A DNA stretch of 64,000 bases from Azospirillum sp. TSO35-2 (GCF_003116095.1 NZ_LGRA01000021.1:132715-196714), one strand, 5' to 3'; counted from the first letter of the stretch, positions 1 to 11,050 are shown. The notes: generated from the letters alone by a model not told the origin. Numbers and translations are program-made.

Positions 1-81
1 CCGCTTGCCGGTGACCGCGACGACGCCGCGGTCGAAATCGGCCAGCACCCCGTCAAGGTCGAGGAACAGCGCCGGCGTCAC
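1..81 (-). CDS. HAD-family hydrolase, N-terminal fragment (runs off the left edge)
   Basis: Only the first 27 codons are inside the window. Read leftward from a GTG at 81, the translation begins VTPALFLDLDGVLADFD, which is HAD motif I with its two catalytic aspartates (DLDGV). The GTG lies just past the TGA of the acetoacetyl-CoA synthetase gene, with only one base between them, so the two are probably co-transcribed and translationally coupled. Substrate cannot be inferred from this fragment. An in-frame start further upstream, inside the synthetase gene, is possible but less likely. Confidence 0.6.
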   Translation of the reverse strand, partial: MTPALFLDLDGVLADFDRGVVAVTGKR

Positions 82-82
82 C

Positions 83-2035
<1,953 letters not shown>

Positions 2036-2170
2036 TCTCGGTTCCCTCAGGTCTTCGTTGGCGCTGGAGGTGTTCGACCCCCGGATTGCGGGGCAGCATA
2101 AACCAAGCCCGAGGCGGTTGTCTTTTCTCCGGTTGACCCTGCCGATCGACCAGCGGGTTGGGGGTGGCCC

Positions 2171-2206
2171 AAAACGAAGGCGGCGGGGAATCGCTTCCCC
2201 GCCGCC
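2171..2206 (-). terminator. Rho-independent terminator of the chemoreceptor gene
   Basis: A perfect 12-bp inverted repeat (GGCGGCGGGGAA at 2179-2190 and its complement at 2195-2206) with a 4-base loop. On the minus strand it is followed by TTCGTTTT, so it reads as an intrinsic terminator for the leftward chemoreceptor gene that ends at 2251. Confidence 0.8.
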
Positions 2207-2250
2207 GTTCGACCGTGAAACCGGATGCGCGCGATGCCGGGTGCCTGCGG

Positions 2251-4260
2251 TCAGGCCGCCCGGATGGTGGCGATGAAGTTCTGCACTTCGCCGCGCAGGC
2301 GTTCGGCGTCGCGCGCCAGCCCCTCGGCGGCGTGCAGAACCTGGGTGGCGGCCGAGCCGGTTTCCGACGCCGCCTGGTTGACGCCCAGGATGTTGGCCGA
2401 GACGTCGCCGGTGCCGCGGGCGGCCTGCGACACGTTGTTCGCGATGTCGCCGGTGGCGGCGTTCTGCTCCTCGATCGCGGCGGCGATGCCGGTGGAGATG
2501 TCGTTGATCTGGTCGATGGTGCCGGCGATGTCGGTGATCGCGGTCTGGGCACCGGCCGTTGCCGACTGGATTTCCCGCACCTTCACCTGGATGTCCTCGG
2601 TCGCCTTGGCGGTCTGGTTGGCGAGCTGCTTCACCTCCGACGCGACCACGGCGAAGCCCTTGCCGGCCTCGCCGGCGCGGGCCGCTTCGATGGTGGCGTT
2701 CAGGGCCAGCAGGTTGGTCTGGCTGGCGATGGAGTTGATCAACTCCACCACCTGTTCGATCTGCTGCGCCGCTTGCACCAGCCCGGTGATCGCCTTACCG
2801 GTCTGGCGCGCGTCGTCCACGGCCTTTCCGGCGACGCGGGTCGAGGTGGTGACCTGCCGGCCGATCTCGGCGATGGAAGCCGACAGCTCTTCGGTCGCCG
2901 CCGACACCGTCTGCACGTTGACCGAGGCCTGTTCGGCCGCGGCCGCCACGGTGGAGGCTTGCACGCTGGTCTGGTCGGCGGTGGCGGACATCGCCGACGC
3001 CGTGCCCTGCATCTCTGTCGCCGCGGAGGCCACCGTCTCGACGATGCCCTGCACGCTGCTTTCGAAGCGGTCGGCAAGCGCCAGCATCCCGGCGCGCCGT
3101 TCCTGGGCGGCGCGGGTTTCAGCGGCCTTCGCCTCCTCCTCCATCCGACGGGTCTGGATCATGGTGTCGCGGAAGACCTGGACGGCGGCGGCCATGGCGC
3201 CGATCTCGTCGCGGCGGTCGGCGGCGGGCAACGCGACGGACAGGTCGCCCTGCGCCAGCCGTCCCATCGCGGCCGTCATCGCCACCACCGGGTTCGCGAT
3301 GCTGCGGCCGATCAGCCACGCCATCAGCATGGCCAGGACCGTGGCGGCGGGGGTGAGGATCTTGGCCAGCGTCTCGGCCGACTCCGCGGTCCGGGTCGCG
3401 TCCTCGCGCAGCGCCGCCTGATTGACCGCCACCGCCTCGCGGATTTCCTGCAACTGCTTGCCGATGGCGTTGCCGATCGGAACCAGACGGTTGTTCTGGA
3501 TGTCGTCCTTGCCGTTGATGCGGCCTTCCATCGTCTTCAGGCCGGTGGCGAAGCTGGCGAGCATGGTCCTGGCCGAGGCGATCCGCGCCTCCTGCCCATC
3601 GGCCAGCGGCAGGCTGGCCAGTTGCTGCACCGCCTCCGATGCCTGGGTCAGACGTTCGACCACCCGGTCGAAGCCGTACTCCTTGTCGCCGTCCAGCAGG
3701 CGGAACACCAGGATGCGCGTGGTCCAGACCGCCTCGCTGAGCTTGTTCAGCATGACGACCGTGCTGATGTGATCCGTGTTCTCCTCCACCGTGCGCATCT
3801 CCAGCAGCAGCGCGCGCAGGGCCGAACCGGTGTCGTAGACGATCTCCTTGTTCAGGCGCTCGATGTCGGTTTGCAGGGCCTGGAAGTCACGAACGGCGGC
3901 GGTGTAGGACTGCAGCTTCGCGTTCACCTCGTCGATCGCGCGGCGCTCCGCATCGGTCGCCAGCATCGACTTCGTCGTTTGAAGTTCCTGCTCGGCCCTG
4001 GCCAGTTCGGCGTAGGTGCGTTCGGTGTTCTCCGGCTTGTTGGTGGCCATATACCGTATGAACGCCATCCGGCCGTTCAGGACGGCGAGGTCCACACGCT
4101 GCATCCGCTCGACGATCAGTCCCTGGTGGGAGAAATCGTTCAGGCTGTCGTTGGAATGCTGAGCCGAACGCCAGGACACCACGCCGAGCAGGATGAGAAG
4201 CAGAACGATCAGGCCGAAGCCGGAATTCACCCGTGCTCTGATCTTCAAGCCACCAAACAT
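2251..4260 (-). CDS. Methyl-accepting chemotaxis protein
   Basis: A 669-residue transmembrane chemoreceptor. Order: a short cytoplasmic start, a first membrane helix at about residues 13-33 ([16 protein letters not shown]), a periplasmic helical sensor of about 265 residues, a second membrane helix at about 300-320 (AMLMAWLIG), a HAMP domain, and a long coiled-coil signalling domain. The hairpin tip is clearly recognisable by the stretch [20 protein letters not shown] followed by [11 protein letters not shown], which contacts CheA and CheW. Alanine/glutamine/glutamate-rich heptads flank it and contain likely methylation sites. There is no C-terminal CheR/CheB-binding pentapeptide (it ends FIATIRAA). 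The periplasmic part looks like a helical-bundle sensor, but no ligand can be named. No other che genes are nearby, so it is an orphan receptor. Confidence 0.95.
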   Translation of the reverse strand: MFGGLKIRARVNSGFGLIVLLLILLGVVSWRSAQHSNDSLNDFSHQGLIVERMQRVDLAVLNGRMAFIRYMATNKPENTERTYAELARAEQELQTTKSMLATDAERRAIDEVNAKLQSYTAAVRDFQALQTDIERLNKEIVYDTGSALRALLLEMRTVEENTDHISTVVMLNKLSEAVWTTRILVFRLLDGDKEYGFDRVVERLTQASEAVQQLASLPLADGQEARIASARTMLASFATGLKTMEGRINGKDDIQNNRLVPIGNAIGKQLQEIREAVAVNQAALREDATRTAESAETLAKILTPAATVLAMLMAWLIGRSIANPVVAMTAAMGRLAQGDLSVALPAADRRDEIGAMAAAVQVFRDTMIQTRRMEEEAKAAETRAAQERRAGMLALADRFESSVQGIVETVASAATEMQGTASAMSATADQTSVQASTVAAAAEQASVNVQTVSAATEELSASIAEIGRQVTTSTRVAGKAVDDARQTGKAITGLVQAAQQIEQVVELINSIASQTNLLALNATIEAARAGEAGKGFAVVASEVKQLANQTAKATEDIQVKVREIQSATAGAQTAITDIAGTIDQINDISTGIAAAIEEQNAATGDIANNVSQAARGTGDVSANILGVNQAASETGSAATQVLHAAEGLARDAERLRGEVQNFIATIRAA

Positions 4261-4777
4261 TTCGTGTACTCTTGTCTGTTGTTTCCTTGAGCGGTCACGA
4301 CGTTGCCGAGCGTGTGTGTCCGCAGCGGGTGACTACGGGAGTATGAGAACAAATTGTGGGAAGTGGATCAATGAACGTTTTCCCTGATTCGCGGACCCGT
4401 TTTAACGAGTTTTTATAAAGAGACTTCGCTGTATGATTTCGGATCTCAGCCATCGCTAATGCCGGTACGTTTGAGCTTTGGATTGTTACTGTCGATAATA
4501 TAGAAAAAGAAACTTCAGATTCTCCGAGACTTTGCCTGACGGTGTGAAGACGAACCGAGCTTGATTGTGGCGCCGGGCCGGACGGCCTATGCCGTTAGGG
4601 GCAGTTTTATTACCGATCCGACAGGCTCGATCGGTTGCTCCATTCGCAGCGATCTCGGCTGCCGCCGGTGGAGTGGCGAAAATCGTGGCCGTCGTAGCCC
4701 GCTGTTACCTGCCCGGTGGTTCCGCCTCCTACAATCCGCCGCACAAGCGGACTTTGACCCACTTTGGAGAGGGCGTG
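4261..4777. other. 517-bp gene-free region with an AT-rich core
   Basis: This lies between the divergent chemoreceptor and DJ-1/PfpI genes and must hold both promoters. About 4390-4530 is strikingly AT-rich for this genome, with runs such as GTTTTTATAAAG and GATAATATAGAAAAAG. I could not fix -35/-10 boxes with confidence. A reading frame continues upstream of the PfpI start to 4565, but its residues do not look like coding sequence. Confidence 0.6.
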
Positions 4778-5359
4778 ATGGCGGCGAAGAAAATTCTGAT
4801 GCTGGTGGGTGACTACGCCGAAGATTACGAGACCATGGTGCCGTTCCAGACCCTGCTGGCCGTGGGGCATGCGGTGGACGCGGTGTGCCCCGGCAAGGTG
4901 TCCGGCGACCGCATCGCCACCGCCGTGCATGATTTCGAAGGCGACCAGACCTACAGCGAGAAGCGCGGCCACAACTTCACCCTGAACGCCGATTTCGAAA
5001 CGGCGTCGGCCGACCGGTATGACGGGTTGGTGATCCCGGGCGGTCGGGCGCCGGAGTATCTGCGGCTCAACCCGGCCGTGCTGGCCCTGGTCCGGGCGTT
5101 CGACGCCGCCGGAAAGCCGATCGCCGCGGTCTGCCACGGGGCGCAGTTGCTGGCCGCCGCCGGGGTGCTGAAGGGCCGCCGGGTGTCGGCCTATCCCGCC
5201 TGCCGGCCGGAGGTGGAACTGGCGGGTGGCGAGTACGCCGACATTGCCATCGACGACGCCGTGACCGACGGACACCTGATCACCGCGCCGGCTTGGCCGG
5301 CGCACCCCGCCTGGATGGCGCGCTTCATCGCCGCGCTGGGAACCCGCATCGAACTGTGA
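4778..5359 (+). CDS. DJ-1/PfpI family protein (class I glutamine amidotransferase-like)
   Basis: A 193-residue protein of the DJ-1/PfpI superfamily. The start is taken at [18 protein letters not shown] because it has GGAGAGGG a few bases upstream and matches the family N-terminus; the frame is open for 71 more codons but that part lacks similarity. The nucleophile elbow AVCHGAQLL carries the reactive cysteine, and an acidic residue in DYAEDYE is in the position of the conserved glutamate. Family members include intracellular cysteine peptidase-like proteins, deglycases and stress-protective enzymes. The substrate is unknown. It stands alone, 71 bases before the ribbon-helix-helix gene. Confidence 0.88.
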   Translation: MAAKKILMLVGDYAEDYETMVPFQTLLAVGHAVDAVCPGKVSGDRIATAVHDFEGDQTYSEKRGHNFTLNADFETASADRYDGLVIPGGRAPEYLRLNPAVLALVRAFDAAGKPIAAVCHGAQLLAAAGVLKGRRVSAYPACRPEVELAGGEYADIAIDDAVTDGHLITAPAWPAHPAWMARFIAALGTRIEL

Positions 5360-5430
5360 TGTGATCGGGAGAGGCGGTGGGTGTTCCCCGTCGCCTCTCA
5401 CCCTGCCGCCGGACTGGGAGGACGCCGCCG

Positions 5431-5775
5431 ATGTGCGAAATCTACGTCAAGGCCGACCCGATCCTGTACGAACCGCGCTCGCGGTCGGTGCGGATCCACG
5501 GTGTCGTGACGACGATCCGCCTGGAATCGCTGTTTTGGGACGTGCTGGCGGAAATCGCCGCCCGCGACGGCATGACCACCAACCAGTTGATCGCCAAGCT
5601 GTATGACGAGATCGTCGAGTACCGCGGCGAGGTGCCCAATCTGGCGTCCTTCCTGCGAGTCAGTTGCCTGCGCTACCTGTCGCTGGTGGTCAACGCCGCC
5701 GAAACCCGCGCGTCGCCATCGCCATCGCCGCGGCGATTGGGTGACAATGTGGTGAGCCTGCGCGCGGGTTTATGA
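5431..5775 (+). CDS. Ribbon-helix-helix domain protein
   Basis: A 114-residue protein (start MCEIYVKADP, preceded by GGGAGGA). The central part, RSRSVRIHGVVTTIRLESLF followed by WDVLAEIAARDGMTTNQLI, has the beta-strand plus two-helix pattern of an alphaproteobacterial ribbon-helix-helix family (COG4321 type), which suggests a dimeric DNA-binding protein. The C-terminal 25 residues are serine/proline-rich. The upstream PfpI gene is on the same strand and may be co-transcribed. A target cannot be named. An upstream in-frame ATG at 5377 would add 18 unconserved residues and was not used. Confidence 0.8.
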   Translation: MCEIYVKADPILYEPRSRSVRIHGVVTTIRLESLFWDVLAEIAARDGMTTNQLIAKLYDEIVEYRGEVPNLASFLRVSCLRYLSLVVNAAETRASPSPSPRRLGDNVVSLRAGL

Positions 5776-5780
5776 AGCAG

Positions 5781-5807
5781 GGCGGCTTTTCACGCCGCCT
5801 TCTTCTT
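5781..5807 (+). terminator. Possible terminator overlapping the plsY stop codon
   Basis: GGCGGC at 5781-5786 pairs with GCCGCC at 5794-5799 across a 7-base loop and is followed by TTCTTCTT on the plus strand. It could end the ribbon-helix-helix transcript. The hairpin includes the last codons of the convergent plsY gene, so the two transcripts would overlap there. Confidence 0.4.
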
Positions 5808-6404
5808 GCCCGCCCCGATCTTCGGCTCCTCGCCCTTCAGCAGGCGGCGGATGTTCGCCTCGTGGCGGATGAAGACCAGCACGGCGATGAACAGGCACAG
5901 GCCGCCGACCAGCGGACCGCCGAAATACCAGCCGGTCAACGGGCTGACGGCCAGCGCGGTTAGGGCCGACAGCGACGAGATGCGGAACAGCCCGGCCATC
6001 GCCAGCCAGGTCAGGATGGCGAGCAGACCGACCGGCCAGGACACCGCCAGCAGCACGCCGATGGCGGTCGCCACCCCCTTGCCGCCCTTGAAGCCGAGCC
6101 AGACCGGGAAGGTGTGGCCCAGCATGGCGCCGCCGGCGGCCAGGATCGCCGCCTCCAGCCCGATGCCGCTGCTGTTCGCCAGCCACAGCGCCAGCAGCGC
6201 GGCGATGGCGCCCTTGCCGCTGTCGAGCAGCAGGGTCGCCAGCGCCAGCGGCTTGTTGCCGGTGCGCAGCACGTTGGTCGCGCCGATGTTGCCCGAGCCG
6301 ATCTTGCGGATGTCGCCGAGGCCGGCCAGCCGGGTCAGCACCAGGCCGAAGGGGATCGAGCCCAGCAGGTAACCCAGCAGGGCGGAGAGGACGAGGATCG
6401 GCAC
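5790..6404 (-). CDS. plsY: Glycerol-3-phosphate acyltransferase PlsY
   Basis: A 204-residue inner-membrane enzyme that transfers the acyl group of acyl-phosphate to glycerol 3-phosphate, the first step of phospholipid synthesis. It shows the PlsY hallmarks: the N-terminal LLGYLLGSIPFGLVLTRL, the glycine-rich GSGNIGATNVLRTG loop, and the second motif FKGGKGVATAIG, all between several hydrophobic helices. The C-terminus is lysine-rich (GAGKKKAA). It is the last gene of the leftward lysR-pyrB-pyrC-plsY run, 4 bases after pyrC, a neighbourhood common in alphaproteobacteria. Confidence 0.95.
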   Translation of the reverse strand: MPILVLSALLGYLLGSIPFGLVLTRLAGLGDIRKIGSGNIGATNVLRTGNKPLALATLLLDSGKGAIAALLALWLANSSGIGLEAAILAAGGAMLGHTFPVWLGFKGGKGVATAIGVLLAVSWPVGLLAILTWLAMAGLFRISSLSALTALAVSPLTGWYFGGPLVGGLCLFIAVLVFIRHEANIRRLLKGEEPKIGAGKKKAA

Positions 6405-6408
6405 CGGG

Positions 6409-7704
6409 TCAGCCCTCCGCTTGCCAGACGGTGCGGCCGTCGACGATGGTGCGCAGCGGCCGGCCCTGGACCGGACGGTTCTCGAACGGCGAGTTCTTGG
6501 ACTTCGACCGGAAGCCCTCGACGTCGATGCGCCAGGGCGTGTCGAGGTCGAAGGCGACCAGATCGGCCGGCCCGCCCTTGACGATGCGGCCGACCGGCAG
6601 GTCGAGGATGGCGGCCGGCTTCGACGTCACGCAGGCCAGCGCGTCCAGCAGCGACATCTTGCCCTTGTGCACCAGTTCCAGCGTCAGCGGGAACAGCGTC
6701 TCCAACCCGATCACACCGCAGGCGGCCTGGGCGAAAGGCAGGCGCTTCTGGTCCTGGTCCTGCGGCACATGGTCGGACGCGATGGCGTCGATGGTGCCGT
6801 CGGCCAGCCCCTCCACCACCGCCCGGCGATCCATCTCGCCGCGCAGCGGCGGCGACACCTTGGCGTAGGTGCGGTAGTCGCCGACATCCGTCTCGGTCAG
6901 GGCGAAGTAATGCGGGGCGGTGTCGCAGGTCACCCGCAGGCCGCGCGCCTTGGCCCGGCGGATCAGGTCGACCGATTCGCCGGTGGTGACGTGGGCGAAG
7001 TGGAGCCGTCCGCCGGTCAGCTCGGCCAGCCTCAGGTCGCGTTCGATCATGATGATCTCGGCCTCGCGCGGGATGCCGACGAGGCCGAGGCGGGTGGCGA
7101 TCTCGCCGGAGTTCATCATGCCGCCCGAGGCCAGCGACGGCTCCTCCGGGTGCTGGACGATCAGCTTGTCGAAGGTCTTGGCGTAGCTCAACGCCCGGCG
7201 CATCGTCTTGGCGCTGGCGATCGCCTTGATGCCGTCGGTGAAGGCCACCGCCCCGGCGCGGGCCAGCAGGCCCATTTCGGTGATCTCGTTGCCTTCGGTG
7301 CCGCGGGTGGCCGAGGCGTAGGCGAAGACCTTGACCAGCTTCACCTCGCGGGCGCGGTGGGCGACGAACTCCAGCCCGGCGACCTCGTCCAGCACCGGGT
7401 CGGTGTTGGGCAGCAGCGCCATCGCGGTGATGCCGCCGGCCACGGCGGCGCGCGACGCGCTCTTGATCGTGTCCTTCTCCTCCTCGCCCGGCTCGCCGAT
7501 CAGCACCCGCATGTCGACGAGGCCGGGGGCGAGGCACAGGCCGGCGAGGTCGACGGCTTCCGTCCCCGCGGGGGTGGCGCCGCCGAACAGGTTGGGACCG
7601 AAATCGGCGATGCGGCCGTCTTCGGTCAGCAGGTCGGCGCGCTGGTCCAGCCCGGTCGCGGGATCGAGCAGGCGGGCGTTGAGATAGGCGACGCGGCTGG
7701 TCAT
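6409..7704 (-). CDS. pyrC: Dihydroorotase-like protein (PyrC/PyrX), HxH metal motif missing
   Basis: A 431-residue amidohydrolase of the class I dihydroorotase family. The start [13 protein letters not shown] at 7704 overlaps the pyrB stop by 4 bases (ATGA). Several family motifs are present: [27 protein letters not shown], the segment with [17 protein letters not shown] and IASDHVP. However, where active enzymes have the zinc-binding HxH after the first strand (usually DxHVHLREPG), this protein has [10 protein letters not shown], with Arg66 and Leu68 replacing both histidines. In other bacteria such pyrB-linked proteins are non-catalytic partners of aspartate carbamoyltransferase. Inference: it is structural or regulatory, and the working dihydroorotase is encoded elsewhere. 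Direct catalysis with altered metal binding cannot be excluded. Confidence 0.9.
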   Translation of the reverse strand: MTSRVAYLNARLLDPATGLDQRADLLTEDGRIADFGPNLFGGATPAGTEAVDLAGLCLAPGLVDMRVLIGEPGEEEKDTIKSASRAAVAGGITAMALLPNTDPVLDEVAGLEFVAHRAREVKLVKVFAYASATRGTEGNEITEMGLLARAGAVAFTDGIKAIASAKTMRRALSYAKTFDKLIVQHPEEPSLASGGMMNSGEIATRLGLVGIPREAEIIMIERDLRLAELTGGRLHFAHVTTGESVDLIRRAKARGLRVTCDTAPHYFALTETDVGDYRTYAKVSPPLRGEMDRRAVVEGLADGTIDAIASDHVPQDQDQKRLPFAQAACGVIGLETLFPLTLELVHKGKMSLLDALACVTSKPAAILDLPVGRIVKGGPADLVAFDLDTPWRIDVEGFRSKSKNSPFENRPVQGRPLRTIVDGRTVWQAEG

Positions 7705-8663
7705 TGCTGGGCGTTCCGGCGTTCGCGGGTCAAAAGGTCGAGCACGGCCATGCGGACGGCCACGCCCATCTCCACCTGTTCCAGGATCATCGACCGCTTG
7801 AGGTCGTCGGCGACGTCCGAGTCGATCTCCACGCCGCGGTTCATCGGGCCGGGGTGCATGATGACCGCGTCGGGCTTCGCCACCTCCAGCTTCTCGTAGT
7901 CGAGGCCGTAGAAGTAGAAATACTCGCGCGTCGACGGGATGTACTGGCCGCTCATCCGCTCGGTCTGCAGGCGCAGCATCATGACGACGTCGGCGTCCTT
8001 CAGGCCGGCCTTCATCGAATGGTGGACCTCGACCCCCAGCCGTTCGATCTGCGACGGCAGCAGCGTCGGCGGCGCCACGCAACGCACCCGCGCGCCCATC
8101 GCGTTCAGCAGGTGGATGTTGGAGCGCGCCACCCGGCTGTGCAGGATGTCGCCGCAGATCGCCACGATCAGCCCGTCCAGCCGGCCGAGCCGGCGGCGGA
8201 TCGCCAGCGCGTCGAGCAGCGCCTGGGTCGGGTGTTCGTGGTGGCCGTCGCCGGCGTTGATGACGGAGCAGTTGACCTTGTCGGCCAGCAGCTTGACCGC
8301 GCCCGAGTCGGCGTGGCGCACCACCAGCGCGTCGAGATGCATGGCGTTGAGCGTCATCGCCGTGTCGATCAGCGTCTCGCCCTTCTTCACCGAACTGCCG
8401 TCGGACGACATGTTGATGACGTCGGCGCCCAGCCGCTTGCCGGCCAGCTCGAAGCTGGTGCGGGTGCGGGTGGAGTTCTCGAAGAACAGGTTCACCAGCG
8501 TGCGCCCGTCCAGCAGGCTGGACTTCTTCACGGTGCGGCGGTTCTGCTCGACATAGCCGTTGGCGAGGTCAAGAATCTGGGTGATCTCGCCGGCCCGCAA
8601 CCCCTCGATACCGAGAAGATGGCGGTGCGGGAAGACCGTGTCGGGGGACGGGTTCGCGCTCAT
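7701..8663 (-). CDS. pyrB: Aspartate carbamoyltransferase catalytic subunit
   Basis: A 320-residue enzyme that joins carbamoyl phosphate to aspartate in de novo pyrimidine synthesis. The carbamoyl-phosphate loop [19 protein letters not shown], the [15 protein letters not shown] segment and the C-terminal [12 protein letters not shown] are all intact. It is translationally coupled to the downstream pyrC-like gene. No pyrI regulatory subunit gene is next to it, consistent with the class A/B holoenzyme in which PyrB pairs with a PyrC-like protein. Promoter or attenuator elements in the short 67-bp gap after the lysR gene were not recognised. Confidence 0.96.
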   Translation of the reverse strand: MSANPSPDTVFPHRHLLGIEGLRAGEITQILDLANGYVEQNRRTVKKSSLLDGRTLVNLFFENSTRTRTSFELAGKRLGADVINMSSDGSSVKKGETLIDTAMTLNAMHLDALVVRHADSGAVKLLADKVNCSVINAGDGHHEHPTQALLDALAIRRRLGRLDGLIVAICGDILHSRVARSNIHLLNAMGARVRCVAPPTLLPSQIERLGVEVHHSMKAGLKDADVVMMLRLQTERMSGQYIPSTREYFYFYGLDYEKLEVAKPDAVIMHPGPMNRGVEIDSDVADDLKRSMILEQVEMGVAVRMAVLDLLTRERRNAQQ

Positions 8664-8730
8664 GGCCGCGGACTATAGGAGCGGTCCGATTGCCCCGCAA
8701 GCCGTTCACTGCGGCTTTCCGCCGACACCC

Positions 8731-9618
8731 TCAGGTCGCCTCCGCCTCTTCGAACAGCCAGTCGCGCAGCGCCTTCACCTTGGGCCGGGAAAAGTAATGC
8801 GGCGGCGCCACGACATAGTAGGCGAGGCTGCCCGGCAGCCGCACGTCGAACAGCCGCACCAGCCGCCCGGCGGCGATGTCGTCGGCCACCAGCACGCCCC
8901 GGGCCAGCGCGATGCCGTGCCCGTTGATCGCTGCCTGCAGGGTGAAGGACGAATCGTCGAAGCGCAGGCCGCGTTCGGTGTCGACCCCGTCGATCCGCGC
9001 CGCCCGGCACCACACCGCCCACGAGATGTTGTAGTCGTCGTGCAGCAGGGTGTGGTGGCACAGGTCCTCCGGGTTGACCAGCGGACGGTCGCCGTTCAGC
9101 AGCGAGGGATGGCCGACCGGATAGATGTCCTCGGTCAACAGCCGCTCCACCCGCAGGTCGGGCCAGTGGCCGCTGCCGAAGCGGATCGCCAGGTCGACGT
9201 CTTGGCGGGCGAAATCAACCACTTGCGACGTGCTCTGCACCCGCACGTCCATGTCGGGGAAGCGGTTCTGGAAGCGCATCAGCCGCGGCACCAGCCATTT
9301 GGACGCGAAGCTGGGCATGGTGGAGATCGTCAGGGTGCCGGAGCTGTCGGCGCGGATCAGCCGGTCGGTCGCCTGGGACAGCGTGTCCATCGCCTCGCGC
9401 ACCGGCGGCAGGTAATTCTGCCCGGCCTCCGTCAGGGCCAGAGCCCGGTTCATCCGGCGGAACAGCGGCAGCCCGAGCCACTCCTCCAGCGCCTTGATCT
9501 GGTGGCTGACCGCCGCCTGGGTGACGTGCAGTTCGTCGGCGGCCTTGGTGAAGGACAGATGCCGCGCGGCGGCTTCGAAGGCGCGCAGCGCGTTCAGCGG
9601 GGGCAGGCGTCGGGACAT
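8731..9618 (-). CDS. LysR-family transcriptional regulator, GcvA-like
   Basis: A 295-residue LysR regulator. The N-terminal winged helix-turn-helix (RRLPPLNALRAFEAAARHLS, then TKAADELHVTQAAVSHQIK) is typical of the GcvA/AmpR-like subgroup, and the rest is a periplasmic-binding-fold effector domain. The ligand is unknown. It is transcribed leftward toward pyrB with a 67-bp gap, and divergently from the DUF1127 gene. A perfect inverted repeat with two CTAAT half-sites lies 46 bases upstream of its start (9664-9680) and is a plausible autoregulatory operator, because the E. coli GcvA site has CTAAT as its core. Confidence 0.93.
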   Translation of the reverse strand: MSRRLPPLNALRAFEAAARHLSFTKAADELHVTQAAVSHQIKALEEWLGLPLFRRMNRALALTEAGQNYLPPVREAMDTLSQATDRLIRADSSGTLTISTMPSFASKWLVPRLMRFQNRFPDMDVRVQSTSQVVDFARQDVDLAIRFGSGHWPDLRVERLLTEDIYPVGHPSLLNGDRPLVNPEDLCHHTLLHDDYNISWAVWCRAARIDGVDTERGLRFDDSSFTLQAAINGHGIALARGVLVADDIAAGRLVRLFDVRLPGSLAYYVVAPPHYFSRPKVKALRDWLFEEAEAT

Positions 9619-9663
9619 CGGGGGACGGGCATGGGGATCAGGAACCGGAGTCGGATGGTTTCG

Positions 9664-9680
9664 GATTAGGATAGCTAATC
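9664..9680. promoter_or_regulatory. Candidate LysR/GcvA-type operator
   Basis: GATTAG at 9664-9669 and CTAATC at 9675-9680 form a perfect inverted repeat around a 5-base spacer, in the gap between divergent lysR and DUF1127 genes. Its half-site CTAAT is the core recognised by GcvA. Assignment to the neighbouring regulator is inferred from position. Confidence 0.45.
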
Positions 9681-9811
9681 GATTCTATGAGAAACCGTCG
9701 TTTGTCCGCAAGCCGTGTCTGACCGATCCTCAGTTCCGGAAACGATCATTGTCACGAGGGAGCGGACCGGCCGACGAGGCGGCGCTCCCCATTCCCCGGA
9801 GGAGACCGATC

Positions 9812-10042
9812 ATGGCTCACGGTACCCAGTCCTCGCTGTCCCGTGGCGTGTCCGCCCACACCGGCGCCGACACCGGCCTGGGCAACCGGCTGGTCGCGCT
9901 GTTCGACCGGCTGGCGACCTGGAGCGAGCGGCGGCGGCAGCGCCGGGCGCTGGAGGCTCTGCCCGACCATCTGCTCTCCGACATCGGCGTGTCGCGCGCC
10001 GACGCGGATTACGAGGCCGAGAAGCCGTTCTGGCGGGGCTGA
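9812..10042 (+). CDS. DUF1127 (YjiS-like) small protein
   Basis: A 76-residue protein. The C-terminal half fits the DUF1127 pattern: an arginine-rich helix (WSERRRQRRALEALPDHLLS) followed by DIGVSRADADYEAEKPFW. DUF1127 proteins of alphaproteobacteria are often stress-induced, and some act in phosphate or carbon metabolism through RNA or protein binding; the role here is unknown. GGAGGAGACC just before the ATG is a strong ribosome-binding site. It is divergent from the lysR gene and ends 1 base before the first GFA gene, so it may lead that operon. Confidence 0.87.
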   Translation: MAHGTQSSLSRGVSAHTGADTGLGNRLVALFDRLATWSERRRQRRALEALPDHLLSDIGVSRADADYEAEKPFWRG

Positions 10043-10043
10043 G

Positions 10044-10502
10044 ATGGCTGGCGATCCCACCACCAACCGCGATGACGATCGGCTCTGGACCGGCGGCTGC
10101 CTGTGCGGCGGCGTGCGTTACGCCTTCGACGTCCGGCCGGAGCCGATCTCCTTCTGCCACTGCGCCCAGTGCCGGCGCCAGCACAGCCATGTCGGCGCCT
10201 ACACCGGCCTGCCGCGCTCGGCGTTGCGTCTGCTCAACCAGGAGACGCTGAGCTGGTACGACTCGTCGGCGAGGGCACGGCGCGGCTTCTGCGCGCGTTG
10301 CGGTGCCGGCCTGTTCTGGGAGGCGCTGAACCAGGATGACGCGGTGGCCGGTCCGCGCATCACCGTGACCGCCGGCAGTCTGGACGACGCGTCGGGGCTG
10401 TGGGTGGACCGGCACATCTTCGTCGACCACAAGGGCGCCTATTACGAGATCGGCGACGACGGCGTCGAACGCCGCACCAGCGCGGGGGAGGTGGTGGAAT
10501 GA
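10044..10502 (+). CDS. GFA-family (Mss4-like fold) zinc-binding protein 1
   Basis: A 152-residue member of the GFA family named after glutathione-dependent formaldehyde-activating enzyme. The expected cysteines are present: GGCLCGGVRYAF, CHCAQCRRQHS and GFCARCGAGLFWE, which bind zinc. The family name overstates the function: most members, probably including this one, have no proven formaldehyde activity. It starts one base after the DUF1127 stop and overlaps the second GFA gene by 4 bases (ATGA), so the three appear to form one transcript. Confidence 0.9.
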   Translation: MAGDPTTNRDDDRLWTGGCLCGGVRYAFDVRPEPISFCHCAQCRRQHSHVGAYTGLPRSALRLLNQETLSWYDSSARARRGFCARCGAGLFWEALNQDDAVAGPRITVTAGSLDDASGLWVDRHIFVDHKGAYYEIGDDGVERRTSAGEVVE

Positions 10503-10921
10503 GCGATGTGGCGAACGGGAACGACGGATTGGCCGGCGGATGCCTGTGCGGCGGCGTGCGCTTCCTGCTGGCCGAGCGGCCGGACGGGGTGGTGACCTGC
10601 CATTGCGGCCAGTGCCGCCGCTTCCATGGCCACATCGGCGCCTACGTCACCGTGCCGCGGCGGACCGTGTTCTTCGACGCCGACGGCACGCTGGCGTGGT
10701 ACCGCTCGTCCGACATCGCCGAGCGTGGGTTTTGCAGCCGTTGCGGCTCGTCGCTGTTCTGGAAGGGCGACGGCAGCCCGGACATCGAGATCGCCGCCGG
10801 CAGCCTGGACCAGCCGACCGGCCTGACCACCCTGCGGCACGGCTATGTCGCCTGGAAAGCGGACTATTACGACATCACCGACGGGCTGGAACAATTCCCG
10901 GGCTCGTCCGAAGCCGGCTGA
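10499..10921 (+). CDS. GFA-family (Mss4-like fold) zinc-binding protein 2
   Basis: A 140-residue paralogue of the preceding protein with the same cysteine layout (GGCLCGGVRFLL, CHCGQCRRFHG, GFCSRCGSSLFWKG). The two are clearly related along their length (for example SWYDSSARARRGFCARCG against AWYRSSDIAERGFCSRCG) but diverged, so they are an old tandem duplication. Translation is coupled to the first copy by the ATGA overlap. They may work as a heterodimer or on different substrates; this is inference only. Confidence 0.9.
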   Translation: MSDVANGNDGLAGGCLCGGVRFLLAERPDGVVTCHCGQCRRFHGHIGAYVTVPRRTVFFDADGTLAWYRSSDIAERGFCSRCGSSLFWKGDGSPDIEIAAGSLDQPTGLTTLRHGYVAWKADYYDITDGLEQFPGSSEAG

Positions 10922-11000
10922 CGGGCAGGTGCGCTGTTCCGTCGCAGGTGGGTTGCGGCGGGGCAGGGCAGCTTTTTGTTTGACCGAGGGTGCCTGGAGT

Positions 11001-11019
11001 GAGAATGATTTGCAGAAGC
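11001..11019. promoter_or_regulatory. Weak Fur-box-like sequence before the iron-uptake pair
   Basis: GAGAATGATTTGCAGAAGC matches roughly 11-12 of 19 positions of the classic Fur box, mostly in the left half. It lies 32 bases before the cupredoxin start, where an iron repressor would be expected. Alphaproteobacteria often use RirA or Irr instead, so this is only a candidate. Confidence 0.3.
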
Positions 11020-11050
11020 AAACGCTCACCATGCCTGAGGTTTCCCGCGA

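Noticed and set aside
9645..9667. EcfG promoter before the DUF1127 gene (GGAAC followed by GTT)
   Set aside because: The spacing is 12 bases rather than 16-17.
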